Shown here: positions 63,308 to 64,000 of the stretch, one piece after another
How positions within the stretch are numbered: position 1 is the stretch's first letter
Layout of the letters: every line of letters begins with the position of its first letter
DNA from: Pseudomonadota bacterium
Lineage (GTDB): Bacteria > Pseudomonadota > Alphaproteobacteria > Acetobacterales > Acetobacteraceae
DNA length: 64,000 bases
NCBI GenBank assembly: GCA_019351895.1
Contig: JABBOH010000002.1
Coordinates: 154,381-218,380, forward strand
Direction of reading: 5' to 3'
Position numbers and translations under genes: made by a program
The notes under the pieces: model-generated
Database searches by the model: none
Seen by the model: the letters and a program-made list of their open reading frames with translations, nothing else
What the model was told of the DNA's origin: nothing

Positions 63308-63895
63308 GTCCGCGCGCGGGGACTTGCCTGGCCGGCTCCTGACAGCGCAAGGATCATCGCCTTCGTTGTCAGAGGATCGTCCGGGAGAAAGCGCTGCTCA
63401 CGCCGCAGCCGACGCCGCGCGAACGAGATACCGGGCATAGCCCGGCAGTCCCGCCGCTGCCGCTTCAGGTCCCCCTCGACCGGCTGACACGCTTCATCGG
63501 CCGGTATGCGATGCTGGCGGTGTTTCGTGATCGCCGCGGGATTTGTGGTCGTGAAGCTCTCTGCCAGCAGCCTTCCGGACGCCGTTCTCTTCGACGGGCG
63601 CGACATCCTCACCGACCACGAACGGCCGAACTACGTCCGCAATTTCCGCGAGCCGATGAGCTTCGCTGCAACGACCGGCCTACTCGCGAGCGCGATCGGC
63701 GCATTCATCTTCGGAATGCAGCAGCTTTCCTGACGCGCAAGACACAAGTCTCAAAACGCTCCTGATCACGCTCGAGGCACGGTGGGCGAGCGAAGAAAGG
63801 CGCCCTGAGGCCCTGGCCCAAGCCTCTTGATGACGCTACGAGAATCCTAGACATCCCCTGCCACCGTCATCAGACCGCCAGAGGAAGCACCTGCC
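63308..63895. other. 588-bp gap after the mre/mrd operon
   Basis: Contains one possible small gene (63506-63733) and otherwise nothing I can support. The last 30 bases supply the ribosome site (GAGGAAG) for the following HD-domain gene. Confidence 0.5.
63506..63733 (+). CDS. Possible small membrane protein
   Basis: 75 aa. A hydrophobic start (CFVIAAGFVVVKL), a polar middle (DGRDILTDHERPNYVRNFREP) and a hydrophobic end (FAATTGLLASAIGAFIFGMQQLS) would give two membrane segments. No clear ribosome site and no recognised family. The composition is less Arg/Pro-rich than a shadow frame would be in this GC-rich DNA, which is the main reason to keep it. Confidence 0.35.
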   Translation: MRCWRCFVIAAGFVVVKLSASSLPDAVLFDGRDILTDHERPNYVRNFREPMSFAATTGLLASAIGAFIFGMQQLS

Positions 63896-64000
63896 ATGAA
63901 ATCAACCGCGTGGCTTCAGCAAGTCGAAGGCCGGCTCGCCGACCAGCTTCGCTTCCTCATCGAGGCCGACCGGCTGAAGACAGTCATCCGCGGGAACCGC
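63896..64000 (+). CDS. HD-domain hydrolase (YfbR/5'-nucleotidase-like), N-terminal fragment
   Basis: Only the first 35 residues are in the window. GRLADQLRFLIEADRLKTVIR is the usual opening of alphaproteobacterial HD-domain metal-dependent phosphohydrolases; the HD motif itself lies beyond the edge. AGAGGA precedes the ATG by about 9 bases. Confidence 0.75.
   Translation, partial: MKSTAWLQQVEGRLADQLRFLIEADRLKTVIRGNR

Overview
The window is a GC-rich stretch of an alphaproteobacterial chromosome, most likely Rhodospirillales/Acetobacteraceae-like. This is inferred from gene content and order, not from a database search. Pointers are a CcrM-type methyltransferase, a direct-repeat LexA box of the GTTC-N7-GTTC type, a long FtsZ linker, the ubiE/mutM/rpsT/dnaA neighbourhood, and a contiguous dnaA-dnaN-recF-gyrB cluster. 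Almost everything is core chromosome. No insertion sequence, integrase, CRISPR array, tRNA or rRNA gene was seen.

Layout. 1-0.2 kb: the end of a sensor histidine kinase. 0.2-4.1 kb: treZ and glgX (trehalose and glycogen), minus strand. 4.2-6.5 kb: a GtrB-type glycosyltransferase that lacks a timely stop codon and runs antisense through an MFS transporter. 6.5-25.8 kb: a complete minus-strand division and cell-wall (dcw) cluster, in transcription order mraZ, rsmH, ftsL, ftsI, murE, murF, mraY, murD, ftsW, murG, murC, murB, ddl, ftsQ, ftsA, ftsZ, mostly with overlapping start and stop codons. 26.2-29.9 kb: RNase P RNA, an N-acetylmuramoyl-L-alanine amidase, ccrM, rnhB and a zinc-ribbon-like unknown. 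29.9-34.3 kb: an aminotransferase and an ABC transporter (ATPase plus double-length permease). 34.4-39.3 kb: a DUF2142-like membrane protein, dut, coaBC, ubiE and divergent mutM. 39.4-47.2 kb: rpsT, dnaA, dnaN, recF, gyrB and a DoxX-family protein.

47.2-54.1 kb is the most accessory-looking part: a GH5 glycosidase with two nearly identical carbohydrate-binding modules and no signal peptide, two short-chain dehydrogenases, a TauE/SafE exporter, and a TibC/Aah-like autotransporter heptosyltransferase with no adhesin beside it. 54.1-57.4 kb: scpB, tatB, tatC and serS (no scpA or tatA next to them). 57.6-63.3 kb: the rod-shape operon mreB, mreC, mreD, mrdA (PBP2), rodA. The window ends in the start of an HD-domain hydrolase.

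The dominant theme is envelope growth and division. Septal (dcw) and lateral (mre/mrd) wall machines, an amidase, the replication initiator cluster and CcrM lie within 64 kb. Regulatory signals that may connect them are a perfect LexA-type box before mraZ and GANTC sites upstream of mraZ, dnaA and mreC. Several division proteins (FtsL, FtsZ, MraZ, FtsI) carry unusually long Pro/Ala-rich or charged tails. No clearly new multi-gene system is evident. The best leads are the orphan heptosyltransferase, the GH5/CBM protein, the non-stop glycosyltransferase and the SOS-box/dcw link.
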